DNA of 30,733 nucleotides from an uncultured bacterium (GCA_903958995.1 CAJBVG010000240.1:1-30733); one strand, 5' to 3'; shown: positions 16,423 through 25,387, numbered from the stretch's first letter. Notes: a model not told the origin generated them from the letters alone. Numbers and translations are program-made.

Positions 16423-17485
16423 TGCCGAAAAAACCTGGAGAGGTGGTGAGCAGCAAATCGCTTATTTAATAGATGAACTACAGAAATTAAATGTAGATCA
16501 GTTAGTAGTATGCAAAACCGATTCTGCTTTTGAAACATATTGTATAAAAAATAAAATAGCTTATAAGAGTTTAGCATATAGTAGTCAGTTCGATATTTTT
16601 TCGAGTTTGCATTTAAAAATAATTGCTATTCGATTTAATGCCGATATTATTCATATACATTCGTCACATGCTCATGCTATTGCCACTTGGGCGTACTATT
16701 TAGGAAACAAAACCAATTTAGTTTTATCACGAAAAGTAGATTTCCCAATCTCTAAAAATTTTCTATCAAAAATTAAATATAATTGTTTAGCTATCAAAAA
16801 AATCATTTGTGTGTCAAATGCTATTCGTGCTGTAATGCAAAAAAATATTGACGACAAAAATAAATGTATTACAATTTATGATGGTATTGACACATCAAAA
16901 TTTAAACAAAAAAGCAATAAATTGAGAGAGGAGTTTGCTGTTAATAAGGATGTAAAAATTATTGCGAGTACAGCTGCTCTTGCTGAACATAAAGATTATC
17001 CAACATTCATTGAAGCAATTAAACAAATTGGAAATAGCCTCAATGCACATTATTTTATTATTGGTGATGGTCCTTTAAAAAAGGATATTGAAGAATTAGT
17101 GATTTCCAATAATTTACAAGATAAAATTACATTCACTGGATTCCGTACTGATATAAATGAAATATTAGCGGAGCTAGATGTGTTTGTTTTAAGTTCAAAA
17201 ACCGAAGGACTTGGAAGCTCTATTCTTGATGCTTTTGCTTGTAAAGTCCCAGTTGTGTGCACTAATGCTGGCGGAATACCCGAAATAGTGGAACATAATG
17301 TAACTGGTTTATTAAGTGATGTTGGTGATGCAAAATCCTTAGCAGTAAATATTATCAAAGCATGTAACGATACAGAATTTAAAAAGAGGATAGTAGAAAA
17401 TGCTTTGGAAAAGGTAAAAAAATTCGACAAAAGAATTATGGCTGAACAGACACTTTTAATTTATAAAAGTATTATTTCCGCTTAA
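16403..17485 (+). CDS. Glycosyltransferase family 4 (GT-B fold)
   Basis: A 360-residue GT-B glycosyltransferase of family 4. The N-terminal domain opens MRVIHLSAEKTWRGGEQQIAYL, where the glycine-rich loop contacts the acceptor/donor. The C-terminal donor domain holds EGLGSSILDAFACKVPVVCTNAGGIPEIVEHNVTGLL, containing the E-x7 acidic motif and the GGIPEIV loop. Its ATG lies inside the end of the preceding gene (20-base overlap). Its stop overlaps the 3' end of the opposite-strand ligase gene by 14 bases. It probably extends the lipopolysaccharide core or a similar glycan; sugar specificity is unknown. Confidence 0.93.
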   Translation: MRVIHLSAEKTWRGGEQQIAYLIDELQKLNVDQLVVCKTDSAFETYCIKNKIAYKSLAYSSQFDIFSSLHLKIIAIRFNADIIHIHSSHAHAIATWAYYLGNKTNLVLSRKVDFPISKNFLSKIKYNCLAIKKIICVSNAIRAVMQKNIDDKNKCITIYDGIDTSKFKQKSNKLREEFAVNKDVKIIASTAALAEHKDYPTFIEAIKQIGNSLNAHYFIIGDGPLKKDIEELVISNNLQDKITFTGFRTDINEILAELDVFVLSSKTEGLGSSILDAFACKVPVVCTNAGGIPEIVEHNVTGLLSDVGDAKSLAVNIIKACNDTEFKKRIVENALEKVKKFDKRIMAEQTLLIYKSIISA

Positions 17486-18686
17486 AAGCCGAGAGCAAAA
17501 ATATACTAAAGAAGAAACTTACAAATGTTGCTCCTGCTTGAGTTTCGAGCGTATCTTCAGTTAGCATCGATAACATGGTAATAATAATATATACAGTTGG
17601 TAGTAATGAATATTTATGTATTCCTTTGAAATAGGGTTGTATAAATGCAAAGATAAAAATTGCAAAGCCCAAAATGCCAAAGGTGCATAGAATTGTAAAG
17701 TATTGATTGTGCGCTCTAAACTGAAATTCTTTTTTTATTGGTGTATCGTGTGTTTCATAATATAATTTAAACTCATCATTGATATCACCAGTGCCTACGC
17801 CAATTATCGGATTGCTTACAAAAATATGTTTTGCTATTTTCCAATATTCAAAACGCTGTGTAATGGAATGTCCTGATGGATTGCCACCATCTTTATATTG
17901 ATTTATTTCATTTGTTACTTCACTGACTCTTTGACTTACAGATGGTACATATTTGTACATTAATATCGGCAATAAAATCGTAGCAGATATTAAAATAATA
18001 ACAAAATTCCATTTTTTAGTGGCAACAATTTGATAAATAAATATTATTATACTGCAACTTAAAAGCGCTAAGTAGCCAGCTCTTGCTCCTAAAATTCCAA
18101 TAAATATAAAGAACCATATGGCTATTAAAATCAATACAATATTTAATGCCGAACTTATTTTCTTCCCCGATTTTAGAATTATATGTATAATGGCAAATAA
18201 ACTCAAACATATAATAAGTGATAAGCGAATGTGTGAAATTATAGGAGATATGTTTCTGAGTGTATCAACTTTGCCAATATCTGTAGAGCTATAAATAATT
18301 AAACTATATATTGATGATGCAAATACCGAAACGATTAAACAATATAAAATAAATCTAAGTTCTACCCATGATAGTTGTTTAGTACTTGCAATTATTATTG
18401 GAAAAATTAACAGAGGAAGCTTTATTTTTAAATCATTTATAGCATATTCGAAATTACTTGTGTACAACAATCCTAGAATGTGAATAGTGAATATACCGAG
18501 GAAGGCTTGTAAATAATAGTTGTTTTTAATGCTATCCCATTTAACTGCAAACTCAGCTTCAATAATCCAATTGAGAACCAATACCGCTTGCCCAATGCTC
18601 ATTAGGGCTGGAGAGAGGGATAAGCCAATAGCCACCAAAATTAATCCAACTAGGTAAAAATTTCTATGTTTGAAATATTGTCGCAT
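17472..18686 (-). CDS. O-antigen ligase / polymerase-like membrane protein (WaaL/Wzy_C family)
   Basis: A 404-residue polytopic inner-membrane protein with about 10-12 hydrophobic segments. It has a long periplasmic loop near residues 240-325 with NPIIGVGTGDINDEFKLYYE and the histidine-containing RAHNQYFTILCTFGILG, the characteristic Wzy_C/O-antigen ligase region. Such proteins join undecaprenyl-linked glycan to lipid A core or polymerise repeat units. It is encoded next to three glycosyltransferases, but convergently. Ligase and polymerase cannot be told apart from sequence alone. It follows infB on the minus strand, separated by a terminator. Confidence 0.87.
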   Translation of the reverse strand: MRQYFKHRNFYLVGLILVAIGLSLSPALMSIGQAVLVLNWIIEAEFAVKWDSIKNNYYLQAFLGIFTIHILGLLYTSNFEYAINDLKIKLPLLIFPIIIASTKQLSWVELRFILYCLIVSVFASSIYSLIIYSSTDIGKVDTLRNISPIISHIRLSLIICLSLFAIIHIILKSGKKISSALNIVLILIAIWFFIFIGILGARAGYLALLSCSIIIFIYQIVATKKWNFVIILISATILLPILMYKYVPSVSQRVSEVTNEINQYKDGGNPSGHSITQRFEYWKIAKHIFVSNPIIGVGTGDINDEFKLYYETHDTPIKKEFQFRAHNQYFTILCTFGILGFAIFIFAFIQPYFKGIHKYSLLPTVYIIITMLSMLTEDTLETQAGATFVSFFFSIFLLSAFKRK

Positions 18687-18710
18687 AGTTAAATGTAAGA
18701 ATTAGGTATT

Positions 18711-18747
18711 AGTAAACAAAAAATCCCGATGAAATTCAACGGGATTT
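18711..18747 (-). terminator. Intrinsic terminator of the rimP-nusA-infB operon
   Basis: On the minus strand the stem AAATCCCG, an 11-base loop and CGGGATTT are followed by TTTGTTT. It starts 22 bases past the infB stop and isolates the ligase gene from the operon. Confidence 0.85.
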
Positions 18748-18769
18748 AATAAATGCAATATTTTTGAAA

Positions 18770-21700
18770 TTACAGTTTACGCTTCACTTCTACATTTTCG
18801 TAAGCTTCGATAATATCGCCTACTTCAATGTTATTGAAGTTTTGAATGTTCAAACCACACTCATAGTTAGTAGCTACTTCTTTCACATCGTCTTTGAAAC
18901 GTTTTAATGAAGCTAATTCGCCAGTATGGACAACCACACCATCACGAATAATACGCACTTTACTATTTCTGTTAATCTTACCATCAATAACCATACAACC
19001 TGCGATTGTTCCCACTTTAGTGATTTTGAATGTTTCGCGGATTTGTACGTTTGCAGTAATCTTCTCTTCGAATTGTGGAGCCAACATACCTTCCATTGCC
19101 GATTTCACTTCGTTAATAGCATCGTAGATAATTGAATACATACGTATGTCAATTTGTTCTTGCTCTGCTAATTTACGAGCGTTTAATGACGGACGAACTT
19201 GGAAACCTACGATAATCGCATCAGATGCTGATGCTAATAATACGTCTGATTCTGAGATCTGACCAACCGACTTATGAATGATGTTAACTTGAATTTCTGG
19301 AGTAGATAATTTCAATAATGAGTCAGCTAATGCTTCAATAGATCCATCCACGTCACCTTTAACAATGATGTTTAACTCTTTAAAGTTTCCAATTGCTAAA
19401 CGACGACCAATCTCATCAAGAGTAATGTGTTTCTGAGTACGAATACCTTGCTCTCTTTGTAATTGTAAACGCTTGTTCGCAATCTCTCTTGCTTCCACTT
19501 CACTCTCCATTGAGTTGAACTTATCACCAGCTTGTGGTGCACCATTCATACCCAACACTTGTACTGGAGTTGCTGGCCCTGCAAGTTCTATCTTTTGTCC
19601 ACGCTCATTATACATCGCTTTTACACGACCACTGTAGCAACCTGCTAAAATTGGATCTCCAACTCTTAACTCACCTGCTAATACTAATACAGTAGTAATG
19701 ATACCACGTCCCTTATCTAATGCCGATTCAATTACTGAACCAACAGCATGTTTATTTGGATTTGCTTTAAGCTCTAATAACTCAGCTTCTAACAATACTT
19801 TCTCTAAAAGAACATCAACGTTCAAACCTTTCTTCGCAGAAATTTCTTGACATTGATATTTACCACCCCACTCTTCCACAAGAATATTCATTGCTGATAA
19901 TTGCTCACGAATTCTATCTGGATTTGCATCAGGTTTATCCATTTTGTTTAAGGCAAAAATGATAGGTACTCCTGCTGCTTGTGCATGGTTAATAGCTTCT
20001 TTTGTTTGAGGCATCACACTATCGTCTGCTGCAATTACAATAATTACAATATCTGTTACCTTAGCACCACGAGCACGCATGGCCGTAAAGGCTTCGTGAC
20101 CTGGAGTATCTAAGAATGTGATTTTTTTACCTGAATCTAATTGTACTTCGTAAGCACCAATATGCTGAGTGATACCACCGGCTTCACCAGAAATTACGTT
20201 TGCATTACGCACAAAGTCAAGTAATGATGTTTTACCGTGATCGACGTGACCCATAACCGTAACGATAGGAGCACGAGGAACTAAATCTTCAGGTCTATCA
20301 ACTTCTTCAAGTTCAACTTCCTGTTCTTCAGTAGAAACAAATTGAATTTCATAACCGAACTCATCCGCAACAATTGTTAATGTTTCAGCATCTAAACGTT
20401 GGTTAATAGAAACGAACATTCCTAAACTCATACAAGTAGAAATTACTTTCGTTACTTGTACATCCATCATTTTTGCTAACTCATTCGCTGTTACGAACTC
20501 AGTTACTTTTAATATTTTAGATTGTAATTCTAATTCTTTTGCTGCTTCTTCAGCGTTTGCTGCAACGTCATCACGTTTAGCTCTTCTTAGTTTAGCACGT
20601 TGCGCAAATTTACCAGACTTACCAGCTCCACTTAAACGAGCAAGTGTTGCTTTAATTTGATCTTGGATTTCTTTCTCCGTAGGTTCTTCCTTAGGAGTGT
20701 TCGGACGGTTACCTTGGTAACCTGTTCCAGGTTTTTTACGATCGTGGAAGTTTCTATTACCGCCTTGACCTTGACCTTGTCCCTGTCCTTGCCCTTGTCC
20801 TTGTCCTTGCGGGTGTTGGCCTCCAGGAGTATTTGGACTAACTGGTTTATTTTCTTTACGCTTTCTTTTCTTTTTCTGATCTGCAGCATTTCCAGAAGAA
20901 CTTGCTACCGGAGTTGCTTTTTTCTTCGCAGCAAATTGCGATAAATCTATTGATCCTATAATGTTCGGACCAGTTAGTTTTGTCGCTCTAGCACGAATTA
21001 CATCTTCCGGACGAACAGCGTCTTCGGCACCTGCAGGTTTAGTTTTTTCAACTACCTTTTCAACTGCTTTTTCGACTAATTTCTCAGGAGCTTTCTCTGC
21101 TTTCTTTTCAGCTACAGGAGCTTTTACTTCTGCTGGTGTTTCTGCTTTCGGAGTAGCTACTTCTTCAGGAGCTTTCTCTACTTTTTTCTTAACAGCAGGC
21201 TCTTCAACTGGAGCAACTTTCTTTGCAGGTTTTTCAACCGGAGTTTCTACAACAACTTTAGGCGCTTCAACTTTCGCTTCAACAACTTCCTCTTTCGCCT
21301 TTTCTTCTTTTGCTTTCTTATCCGATTTTCCTTTGCCTGAAACAGTAGATAAATCAATCTTCCCAAGAATTTTAAAACTTGGAGAAGAACTTTCTTCTTT
21401 CTCTACTACTTTTTCCTTTTCAGGAGCCTTAACGATAGGTTTAGCTTCAACAACTTCTGGAGTTACAGATAGGTTCTTAATAAGAATCTCTTCTACAACA
21501 TCCGATTCTGCCTTGCTCTTCGGAGCAGGTTCAGCATCTGTCGGAACAACATCTTCTCTACGAAGTTTTCCAATGGCAATGCTCTTCGCTTCTTCACGAA
21601 TCGTTTTGTCCGATTGGAAATCTTTCATTAAGATTCCGTATTGCTCGTCGCTCAATTTAGTACCAGGTTTATTGTCGATGTTTACACCTTCTTTCCCAAG

Positions 21701-21778
21701 ATGCTCAACAATGGTCCCGATGCTAACGTTGAATTCCTTCGCGGCTTTTAATAAATTAATTTTTTTGTCGTCTGACAT
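18770..21778 (-). CDS. infB: Translation initiation factor IF-2
   Basis: A 1002-residue GTPase that places initiator tRNA on the 30S subunit. The first IF2_N domain is at 1-55 (INLLKAAKEFNVSIGTIVEHL). A long low-complexity Lys/Glu/Ala/Pro/Val-rich linker follows (about 60-300), then a Gln-Gly tract (QG x 8, residues 324-339) and a second IF2_N domain (about 425-490). The G domain has GHVDHGKT at 510-517, DTPGHEAF, NKMD and a SAKKG block, and domains II-IV run to the end (NIEVGDIIEAYENVEVKRKL). The linker is typical of large Bacteroidota IF-2 proteins. It is the last gene of the rimP-nusA-infB operon, 39 bases after nusA, and is followed by an intrinsic terminator. Confidence 0.98.
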   Translation of the reverse strand: MSDDKKINLLKAAKEFNVSIGTIVEHLGKEGVNIDNKPGTKLSDEQYGILMKDFQSDKTIREEAKSIAIGKLRREDVVPTDAEPAPKSKAESDVVEEILIKNLSVTPEVVEAKPIVKAPEKEKVVEKEESSSPSFKILGKIDLSTVSGKGKSDKKAKEEKAKEEVVEAKVEAPKVVVETPVEKPAKKVAPVEEPAVKKKVEKAPEEVATPKAETPAEVKAPVAEKKAEKAPEKLVEKAVEKVVEKTKPAGAEDAVRPEDVIRARATKLTGPNIIGSIDLSQFAAKKKATPVASSSGNAADQKKKRKRKENKPVSPNTPGGQHPQGQGQGQGQGQGQGQGGNRNFHDRKKPGTGYQGNRPNTPKEEPTEKEIQDQIKATLARLSGAGKSGKFAQRAKLRRAKRDDVAANAEEAAKELELQSKILKVTEFVTANELAKMMDVQVTKVISTCMSLGMFVSINQRLDAETLTIVADEFGYEIQFVSTEEQEVELEEVDRPEDLVPRAPIVTVMGHVDHGKTSLLDFVRNANVISGEAGGITQHIGAYEVQLDSGKKITFLDTPGHEAFTAMRARGAKVTDIVIIVIAADDSVMPQTKEAINHAQAAGVPIIFALNKMDKPDANPDRIREQLSAMNILVEEWGGKYQCQEISAKKGLNVDVLLEKVLLEAELLELKANPNKHAVGSVIESALDKGRGIITTVLVLAGELRVGDPILAGCYSGRVKAMYNERGQKIELAGPATPVQVLGMNGAPQAGDKFNSMESEVEAREIANKRLQLQREQGIRTQKHITLDEIGRRLAIGNFKELNIIVKGDVDGSIEALADSLLKLSTPEIQVNIIHKSVGQISESDVLLASASDAIIVGFQVRPSLNARKLAEQEQIDIRMYSIIYDAINEVKSAMEGMLAPQFEEKITANVQIRETFKITKVGTIAGCMVIDGKINRNSKVRIIRDGVVVHTGELASLKRFKDDVKEVATNYECGLNIQNFNNIEVGDIIEAYENVEVKRKL
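20762..20809. repeat. Hexanucleotide-type repeat coding for (Gln-Gly)8 in IF-2
   Basis: Eight imperfect 6-base units (minus strand CAAGGA, CAAGGG, CAGGGA, CAAGGT, CAAGGC) encode residues 324-339. The tract is in frame and expandable in steps of two residues without breaking the gene. Confidence 0.8.
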
Positions 21779-21817
21779 CTATTAATAGTTATGCAATTTA
21801 ATGCGTTATTATATTTC

Positions 21818-23053
21818 TTATTCGAATTCAGATTTCAAGATGTTTATTACATCTTTAATCGTCTCTTCTTCAAGATCGGTACGTTTTACTAAGTCTTCCA
21901 CTGATAGGTTTAATACACTCTTCGCAGTATCACAACCAACAGCTTTCAACTCATCTATAATCCAATCTTCAATCTCATCTGTAAACTCGTCTAAGTCTAC
22001 GTCCTCCTCATTTTCTTCGTTTTCACGATATACATCTATTTCGTAACCTGTTAATTTACCAGCTAACTTAATGTTGTATCCACCTTTACCAATTGCTAAC
22101 GAAACTTGATCAGATTTTAAATAAACTGAAGCACGTTTAGTTTCATCATCTAATTTAATAGATGTGATTTTCGCAGGCGATAAAGCTCTTTGAATATATA
22201 ATGATAAGTTGTTTGTGTAATTAATAACGTCGATGTTCTCGTTTTTCAATTCTCTAACGATACCATGAATACGTGAACCTTTCATACCCACACAAGCACC
22301 AACTGGATCAATACGATCATCGTAAGATTCAACAGCTACTTTAGCACGCTCTCCTGGTTCGCGAACAATATTTTTGATGGTGATTAATCCGTCAAATACT
22401 TCTGGAACTTCTTGTTCGAATAAACGCTCTAAGAAACTTGGTGCAGTTCTAGAAATGATAATACGTGGATTGTTGTTTTGCATGTCTACACGTAAAACAA
22501 CTGCTTTCACATTATCACCTTTTTTGAAGAAGTCAGCAGGGATTTGTTCGGTTTTTGGTAAAATTAATTCATTACCATCATCGTCCATTACCAACATTTC
22601 TTTCTTCCACACTTGATAAACTTCGCCAGATACTATCTCGCCAATTCTATCTTTGTATTTCTTGTAAACTTCGTCTTTCTCTAGTTCAATAATTTTTGAT
22701 ACTAGGGTTTGACGAGCAGCTAAGATTGCTCTTCTTCCGAAACTTTCTAAGGTTACTTGCTCAATCGCATCATCACCAACTTCTAAATCAGGGTCGATGG
22801 TTTTTGCTTCTGCAATTTCTACTTCTAAGGCGTCGTCTTCAGAGAAACCGTCTTCCATTACTCTACGTGTTCTCCAAATCTCTAAGTCACCATTATCAGT
22901 GTTTACGATAATATCACAGTTTTCGTCTGTTCCGTATTTCTTACGCAACATACTTCTGAATACATCTTCCAAAACACTCATCATCGTCGGACGATCAATG
23001 TTTTTGAAGTCTTTGAACTCCTGGAAAGAATCGATTAAATTGATGTTATTCAT
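21818..23053 (-). CDS. nusA: Transcription termination/antitermination factor NusA
   Basis: A 411-residue RNA polymerase-binding protein. The N-terminal domain includes MLRKKYGTDENCDIIVNTDNGDLEIWR. It is followed by an S1 domain (about 135-200, GEIVSGEVYQVW to KAVVLRVD), KH1 (EVPEVFDGLITIKNIVREPGERAKVAV through VGACVGMKGSRI) and KH2 (VSLAIGKGGYNIKLA, GxxG loop). A short acidic linker and one helix-hairpin-helix-like unit close the protein (LKAVGCDTAKSVLNLSVEDLVKRTDLEEETI). It lacks the two acidic repeats of enterobacterial NusA, which is normal outside Gammaproteobacteria. It sits between rimP and infB with short spacers (20 and 39 bases), the conserved operon order. Confidence 0.97.
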   Translation of the reverse strand: MNNINLIDSFQEFKDFKNIDRPTMMSVLEDVFRSMLRKKYGTDENCDIIVNTDNGDLEIWRTRRVMEDGFSEDDALEVEIAEAKTIDPDLEVGDDAIEQVTLESFGRRAILAARQTLVSKIIELEKDEVYKKYKDRIGEIVSGEVYQVWKKEMLVMDDDGNELILPKTEQIPADFFKKGDNVKAVVLRVDMQNNNPRIIISRTAPSFLERLFEQEVPEVFDGLITIKNIVREPGERAKVAVESYDDRIDPVGACVGMKGSRIHGIVRELKNENIDVINYTNNLSLYIQRALSPAKITSIKLDDETKRASVYLKSDQVSLAIGKGGYNIKLAGKLTGYEIDVYRENEENEEDVDLDEFTDEIEDWIIDELKAVGCDTAKSVLNLSVEDLVKRTDLEEETIKDVINILKSEFE

Positions 23054-23073
23054 ATTAATTCAATTATTTTTTT

Positions 23074-23535
23074 CTAAAAAATGATCTTAATTTTTGCTTC
23101 TTTTATATCTGTTAAAGAAATACTTTGCTCTTCATATCGAGCTTTCTTTCCCTTTTCTTTTATTTCTAAATTCACATCGATGATATCAGCATTAATCGCT
23201 AATAGTTTTCCTTCAAGCTCTTTCCCATCATTCATTCGTACTGCCAAGGTTCTACCAATATGTTGTGGATACTGACGTTGAAATTTTAATGGATAATCAA
23301 CTCCTGGTGAAGAAACTTCTAAGGTGTGCGCACCTTCAATTACATTTTCTTCTTCCATTCGGTGAGAAACGTGCTTGCTCACTTTAGCCACTTCATCAAT
23401 TCCAATTCCATTATCTCCATCCAACAGTAATACAATTCTGTTCTTAGGAAGCAATTTAAAATCAACAATAAATAATGTTGTTCCTTCTAATGCTTCGTCA
23501 ATAAACGTTTTAATCTTTGCCTCTACTGCGTTCAT
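23074..23535 (-). CDS. rimP: Ribosome maturation factor RimP
   Basis: A 153-residue protein needed for 30S subunit maturation. The N-terminal alpha/beta domain includes IVLLLDGDNGIGIDEVAKVSKHVSHRME and the family motif LEVSSPGVDYPL; a C-terminal SH3-like beta-barrel follows (IGRTLAVRMNDGKELEGKLLAINADIIDV). It is the first gene of the rimP-nusA-infB operon. The ATG at 23535 lies about 58 bases after the predicted transcription start; the leader contains a strong palindromic hairpin (23556-23575). The length and start agree with the family. Confidence 0.95.
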   Translation of the reverse strand: MNAVEAKIKTFIDEALEGTTLFIVDFKLLPKNRIVLLLDGDNGIGIDEVAKVSKHVSHRMEEENVIEGAHTLEVSSPGVDYPLKFQRQYPQHIGRTLAVRMNDGKELEGKLLAINADIIDVNLEIKEKGKKARYEEQSISLTDIKEAKIKIIF

Positions 23536-23555
23536 GAGATGTCTTTAAAATAAAT

Positions 23556-23575
23556 GAGGGGACTAGTGTCCCCTC
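23556..23575 (-). promoter_or_regulatory. Leader hairpin of the rimP-nusA-infB operon
   Basis: GAGGGGAC, loop TAGT and GTCCCCTC form an 8-bp GC-rich perfect stem with a 4-base loop, lying between the predicted promoter and the rimP ATG. On the minus strand it is followed by ATTTATTTTAAA, so it could act as an attenuator, a regulated mRNA structure, or a terminator for rlmI readthrough. It stands out in an AT-rich context. Confidence 0.7.
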
Positions 23576-23599
23576 GTTCTTTATCAGTATTTTCCACCG

Positions 23600-23629
23600 C
23601 AAATATACAAAATTTCTCAATTTTGTCAA
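23600..23629 (-). promoter_or_regulatory. Promoter of the rimP-nusA-infB operon
   Basis: On the minus strand TTG (within TTGAC, 23629-23627) is followed after 19 bases by TATATTTG (23607-23600). This is an exact match to the Bacteroidota promoter form TTG-N(17-23)-TAnnTTTG and the best promoter in the window. Confidence 0.8.
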
Positions 23630-23647
23630 GGGGTTAGCGCTATTTCC

Positions 23648-24835
23648 TTAAATAACACGTGCAATAACGCCTTTTAAATAGGATGATTCAGGGAAAGCGG
23701 CCCTTACAGGATGGTCTATTGGGTGTCCTAAATCCTCTAAAAACTGCAATTCCTTGCCTGCATCAGTCGCTGCCCAAGCTAAAATCTGCTTAAAATGCTC
23801 TAAACTAAGGCTTCCCGAACACGAGAAGGTTGCTAATATATCTCCTGCTTTCATTAATAATAATGCCTGTAAGTTTAAGTCCTTATAAGCTCGCTCTGCT
23901 TTTGGCAAATTTTGTCTATTTGGAGCTAATTTGGGCGGATCGAGGATGATAACATCCCAATGTTGCCCATTTTGCTGTGCATTTCGTAGGTATTGAAATA
24001 CGTCTGAAGTGATGACTTGCTCTTCATTAAAGGCCAAATCATTGTTTTTGTAATTGTTTTTTAACGCTTCAATAGCTATTGATGAAGAATCTACACTCCA
24101 TACTTCCGATGCTCCAGCTTGTTTGGCATGCAAACTAAAACCGCCAGTGTAACTGAAACAATCCAATACTTTCTTGCCATTTGTATAAGCGGCTACTTTT
24201 TTACGGTTCTCTCGCTGGTCCAAAAAATAACCCGATTTCTGTCCTTCAACTATAGGTGTAGTAAATAATAGTCCGTTTTCTTTGATTAATAATGATGCAG
24301 GCGGTTTTTCACCGTATAAATTCCCAACTACCATTTGTAATCCTTCTTGTGAACGAGCATTCGTATCACTTCGCTCATATATTCCTTTTACAGGGATAAC
24401 TTTTTGAAGTATTTCAACAATCATTGCCTTGCGAACATCAGTTCCGGCAGTTAAAAACTGTACCGAAAGATAGTCGGCATATTTATCTACGATTAATCCA
24501 GGCAATCCATCTCCTTCAGAAAATACTAAACGGTAAGCATTCGTATTTTCATTTTCAACACGCTCTTTACGAAGCTCATACGCTTTACGAATTTTATTTT
24601 CCCACCAAGCAGCATCGATTTCAACTTGCTCATTCCATTCTAATAAGCGTACTCGGATTTTCGAATCCTCATTATAATAGCCGTAGGCTAAAAAATCTCC
24701 ATTCGAATTACACACTTGAACTAGATCACCTTTCTCTATTCCCTTGTCTTGTTTAGCTATCGCACCCGAATACACCCAATTATGGTGATGTAGTACAGGT
24801 TTTTCTTTTCCTTTTAACAGAAATACTTTATGCAT
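23648..24835 (-). CDS. rlmI: RlmI-like 23S rRNA (cytosine-C5) methyltransferase
   Basis: A 395-residue class I SAM-dependent methyltransferase of the RlmI/YccW family, which makes m5C1962 in 23S rRNA in E. coli. A PUA domain (1-75, with HNWVYSGAI and GDLVQVCNSNGDFLAYGYYN) precedes an RlmI linker (SEGDGLPGLIVDKYADYLSVQF). The Rossmann domain has the SAM motif LDCFSYTGGFSLHA, an acidic VWSVDSS, the IILDPPKLAP motif IV and the Cys-containing FSCSGSLS of motif VI. An exact minus-strand -7 box TAACTTTG lies at 24851-24858. The start at 24835 is preferred because the PUA domain begins right there (MHKVFLLKGKE). It is divergent from tadA. Confidence 0.9.
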   Translation of the reverse strand: MHKVFLLKGKEKPVLHHHNWVYSGAIAKQDKGIEKGDLVQVCNSNGDFLAYGYYNEDSKIRVRLLEWNEQVEIDAAWWENKIRKAYELRKERVENENTNAYRLVFSEGDGLPGLIVDKYADYLSVQFLTAGTDVRKAMIVEILQKVIPVKGIYERSDTNARSQEGLQMVVGNLYGEKPPASLLIKENGLLFTTPIVEGQKSGYFLDQRENRKKVAAYTNGKKVLDCFSYTGGFSLHAKQAGASEVWSVDSSSIAIEALKNNYKNNDLAFNEEQVITSDVFQYLRNAQQNGQHWDVIILDPPKLAPNRQNLPKAERAYKDLNLQALLLMKAGDILATFSCSGSLSLEHFKQILAWAATDAGKELQFLEDLGHPIDHPVRAAFPESSYLKGVIARVI

Positions 24836-24850
24836 TATTTATATTTTTAC

Positions 24851-24884
24851 CAAAGTTACATCATTTTAATTATGAGCTATACAA
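24851..24884 (-). promoter_or_regulatory. Promoter of rlmI, overlapping the tadA start
   Basis: The minus strand has TAACTTTG at 24858-24851 (exact TAnnTTTG) and a TTG 23 bases upstream (24884-24882). The region overlaps the tadA 5' end, so the two genes share promoter DNA. Confidence 0.5.
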
Positions 24885-25327
24885 TTTATTCCGACGAGTA
24901 CTTTATGAACGAAGCATTAAAGGAAGCAAACTATGCCTTTGAAGCCGATGAAGTTCCGATTGGGGCAGTCATTGTAATGAAGAATAAAGTTATAGCACGA
25001 GCACATAATTTAACAGAGAAGTTGAACGATGTTACCGCACATGCCGAGATGCAAGCATTTACTGCTGCGGCCAATTACCTTGGGGCAAAGTATTTACAAG
25101 AAGCTACATTGTATGTTACGGTAGAGCCCTGCATCATGTGTGCTGGAGCCGCTTATTGGAGTCAGATACAAAGAGTAGTAATTGGTACTTCAGATAATAA
25201 AAGAGGGTACAGCAGTTTATCGGAGAACATCTTACACCCGAAAACAGAAGTGGTTAAAGGTGTATTGGAAACAGAATGCAGAGCATTGATGCAAACTTTC
25301 TTCCAAATGAAAAGAGAAAATAATTAA
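24872..25327 (+). CDS. tadA: tRNA-specific adenosine deaminase TadA
   Basis: A 151-residue zinc deaminase that converts wobble A34 to inosine in tRNA-Arg(ACG). The chosen start is the ATG at 24872 (MSYTIYSDEYFMNEALKEA); an upstream in-frame ATG at 24830 would overlap the divergent rlmI start and adds a non-conserved tail. The zinc-binding and catalytic motif is HAE (H57-A58-E59), followed by PCIMC (86-90) with the two zinc cysteines C87 and C90. A near -7 sequence TATTTTTA lies at 24842-24849. The gene precedes the superoxide dismutase by 60 bases, but that gene has its own -7 box. Confidence 0.95.
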   Translation: MSYTIYSDEYFMNEALKEANYAFEADEVPIGAVIVMKNKVIARAHNLTEKLNDVTAHAEMQAFTAAANYLGAKYLQEATLYVTVEPCIMCAGAAYWSQIQRVVIGTSDNKRGYSSLSENILHPKTEVVKGVLETECRALMQTFFQMKRENN

Positions 25328-25341
25328 GAACCTTTATTTGA

Positions 25342-25349
25342 TATATTTG
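25342..25349 (+). promoter_or_regulatory. -7 box of the superoxide dismutase gene
   Basis: TATATTTG is an exact TAnnTTTG match, 38 bases before the ATG. No clear -33 TTG at 17-23 bases upstream. Confidence 0.55.
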
Positions 25350-25387
25350 TTCTATCAATAAGAATTTAAAAATCTAAAAAAATAAAT

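Noticed and set aside
20961..21785. Long plus-strand reading frame of 274 codons opposite infB
   Set aside because: It mirrors the low-complexity Lys/Glu/Ala linker of IF-2 and gives a Ser/Thr/Phe-rich product with no domain; it is a composition shadow.
24830..24871. Upstream start for tadA adding 14 residues
   Set aside because: It would overlap the divergent rlmI start codon; the TadA family begins at or after MSYTIYSDEYF.
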